Below are positions 62,909 to 64,000 of a stretch of DNA of 64,000 bases, piece by piece; position 1 is the stretch's first letter, and each line of letters begins with the position of its first letter. The notes beneath the pieces were generated by a model. It saw only the letters and a list, made by a program, of their open reading frames with translations, did no database searches and was not told the DNA's origin. The stretch comes from Steroidobacteraceae bacterium (GTDB lineage: Bacteria > Pseudomonadota > Gammaproteobacteria > Steroidobacterales > Steroidobacteraceae), in contig JALORP010000003.1 of NCBI GenBank assembly GCA_025458865.1, positions 1-64,000 on the forward strand, given 5' to 3'. The position numbers and the translations under genes were made by a program.

Positions 62909-63598
62909 TCAAGGCTCCTCGCCGAGTTTACGCCGCAGCGCAGCCAGCGCGGCGTCCAATCGCGCGACTTCCGCCTCGAGCCGCGCGAGTCGCTCCGCGG
63001 TCGAGCCGCCTTCGCCTGCCGCGCCCCCCGCGCGCGCCGCACCTGACGGGAGCGCGACCTCGTCGGCCGCCGCCGCGCCCTCGGGCGGCTCGCCCGAGAA
63101 CAGGTGCGCATAGCGCGCCTCCCGCTGGCCGGGAACGCGGGCGAGGCGGACGACGCAGGGCCCGTCCTCGCGCGCCGCCAGCGCGGCGAGCACGGCATCG
63201 ACCTCCTCCACCTCGCGGAACGGGTGCAGCCGGGCGCCGTGGGTGCGCAGCTCGCCCGGCGTCTGCGGGCCGCGCAGCAGCAGCTCGCAGACCACCGCGA
63301 CCTCGGCCGGCGTGAACCTGCGGCTGCCGAACTCGGTGTTGCAGAACAGGTGGCGGTACTTGGGCACCCGGCTGCCGAAGCCGGACCGGTCCACGACAAG
63401 CGCCCGCTTCGAAAGCCCGTCGAGCAGGCGCTGCACGTCCCGCTCCGAGAGGTTCATGACCGGCTCGCGGTTCGACTTCTGGTTGCAGGCGTTGGTGAGC
63501 GCGTTGAGCGAGAGCGGGTACTGGTCGGGCGTCGTGATCTCCTTCTCCAGCAGGGCGCCGATGACGCGGGCTTCCTCGGGGGTCAGTTCGACTTTCAC
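62909..63598 (-). CDS. YceH family (DUF480) protein
   Basis: A 229-residue protein of the YceH/DUF480 family with two winged-helix domains: [48 protein letters not shown] at the start and [33 protein letters not shown] in the middle. The C-terminus is a coiled coil ([24 protein letters not shown]). Role unknown. GTG 63598 is chosen, since it gives the family-typical N-terminus; further upstream frame is low-complexity. Next gene on the strand is the NYN protein after 22 bases. Confidence 0.9.
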   Translation of the reverse strand: MKVELTPEEARVIGALLEKEITTPDQYPLSLNALTNACNQKSNREPVMNLSERDVQRLLDGLSKRALVVDRSGFGSRVPKYRHLFCNTEFGSRRFTPAEVAVVCELLLRGPQTPGELRTHGARLHPFREVEEVDAVLAALAAREDGPCVVRLARVPGQREARYAHLFSGEPPEGAAAADEVALPSGAARAGGAAGEGGSTAERLARLEAEVARLDAALAALRRKLGEEP

Positions 63599-63713
63599 GC
63601 AGGCGGGCTCCGGGGCGGGGATGTGCCCATTCTGCCCGGTCGCCGGGCGAACCTGTACTGGACCGGTTCCCCGCAATGCCCGGGCGCGCGCCGCGAGCTA
63701 AGATGCGCCTCCG

Positions 63714-64000
63714 ATGAACGCCACCCTGCCCCTGCCCCTGGACGAGCGTCCCGAGGCCCACGAGCCCCAGGCCCCCCTGCGGCTGCGCGAGATCCCCTAC
63801 AACTACACCTCGCTCTCCGACCGCGAGATCGTCACGCGCCTGCTCGGCGCGCGCGGCTGGGAGCTGGTCGGTGAGCTCAGGCACGAGCGGCGCACCGGCC
63901 GCTCGGCCCGCATGCTCTACGAGGTGCTCGGCGACATCTGGGTGGTGCGCCGAAACCCCTACCTGCAGGACGACCTGCTCGACAACCGCAAGCGCCGCCG
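63714..64000 (+). CDS. DUF3683 FAD/FMN oxidoreductase, N-terminal fragment
   Basis: The first 95 codons of a gene that runs off the window. The start ([32 protein letters not shown], then [26 protein letters not shown]) is the DUF3683 domain that opens very long (over 1200 residue) FAD-binding oxidoreductases with iron-sulfur domains. Only the N-terminal module can be judged here. Divergent from yceH across 115 bases. The ATG at 63714 is the only good start. Confidence 0.8.
   Translation, partial: MNATLPLPLDERPEAHEPQAPLRLREIPYNYTSLSDREIVTRLLGARGWELVGELRHERRTGRSARMLYEVLGDIWVVRRNPYLQDDLLDNRKRR

Overview
The window is 64 kb of very GC-rich, tightly packed bacterial chromosome with no rRNA, tRNA, CRISPR array, prophage or insertion sequence. 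I read 56 protein genes, the last cut by the window edge. Gene content (DksA/TraR-type zinc-finger protein, HtpX, YceH, TesB, CbpA/CbpM, OmpW, DegP-type protease, a DUF6763-like acidic protein, a large DUF3683 oxidoreductase) suggests a high-GC, aerobic or facultative Gammaproteobacterium. I infer this from family content and cannot place it more narrowly. Many genes start with GTG or TTG and overlap by 4 bases, so most of the window is organised in operons.

Layout. 0.2-8.1 kb: a DksA/TraR-type protein and a B12-dependent ribonucleotide reductase (minus); a small acidic protein, a FixL-like heme-PAS kinase, its FixJ-like regulator and a receiver whose phospho-acceptor Asp is Glu (plus); then CHAD, CbpM and CbpA (minus). 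8.2-15.0 kb: thioredoxin 2, then a minus-strand set of winged-helix regulator, DUF2892 membrane protein, RND adaptor, RND pump and sulfide:quinone oxidoreductase. 15.2-25.9 kb: OmpW, then a plus-strand series: htpX behind a sigma-32-like promoter, a BacNaV-type sodium channel, an iron-sulfur photolyase, a CPD photolyase, and after a hairpin a lipid operon (chalcone-isomerase-like protein, desaturase, FAD oxidoreductase, DUF1365, cyclopropane synthase-like methyltransferase). A cluster of GGGGAC-type inverted repeats closes it and encodes the end of the methyltransferase. 26-35 kb: a TonB-dependent receptor with an operator-like palindrome on its promoter, an AGCS amino-acid/cation symporter, a Gcr-type membrane protein, and a phosphorus pair (beta-propeller phytase, purple acid phosphatase-like enzyme) behind a textbook Pho box. 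35-42 kb: an FAD 2-hydroxyacid dehydrogenase, VOC protein, acetyltransferase and giant DUF748 protein in one run; TesB and a small membrane protein opposite. 42.3-46.4 kb: a sigma-70 promoter firing directly into a SAM-II riboswitch with terminator and a ribosome-site hairpin ahead of homoserine dehydrogenase; a ferredoxin-NADP reductase; XdhC plus acetyltransferase. 46.5-64 kb: MATE pump, two tandem sulfatase-modifying-factor-like proteins, a lipoprotein DegP-type protease, PBP4, a SRPBCC protein, an orphan multi-PAS kinase, an LCAT-like lipase, pirin, a WYL regulator, a PQQ sugar dehydrogenase, a quinone-reductase-like MDR, a Rieske protein, a NYN/OST-HTH protein, YceH and the start of a DUF3683 oxidoreductase.

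How it fits together. The strongest themes are gas/redox sensing (FixL/FixJ plus a pseudo-receiver), sulfide oxidation, repair and membrane defence against light or reactive oxygen (two photolyases beside a fatty-acid-modifying operon), organic phosphorus scavenging under PhoB, and methionine-pathway control by SAM. The most promising places for new biology are the Glu-substituted receiver, the channel-photolyase-lipid series, the nested RNA switch before homoserine dehydrogenase, and the repeat cluster that supplies a protein C-terminus.
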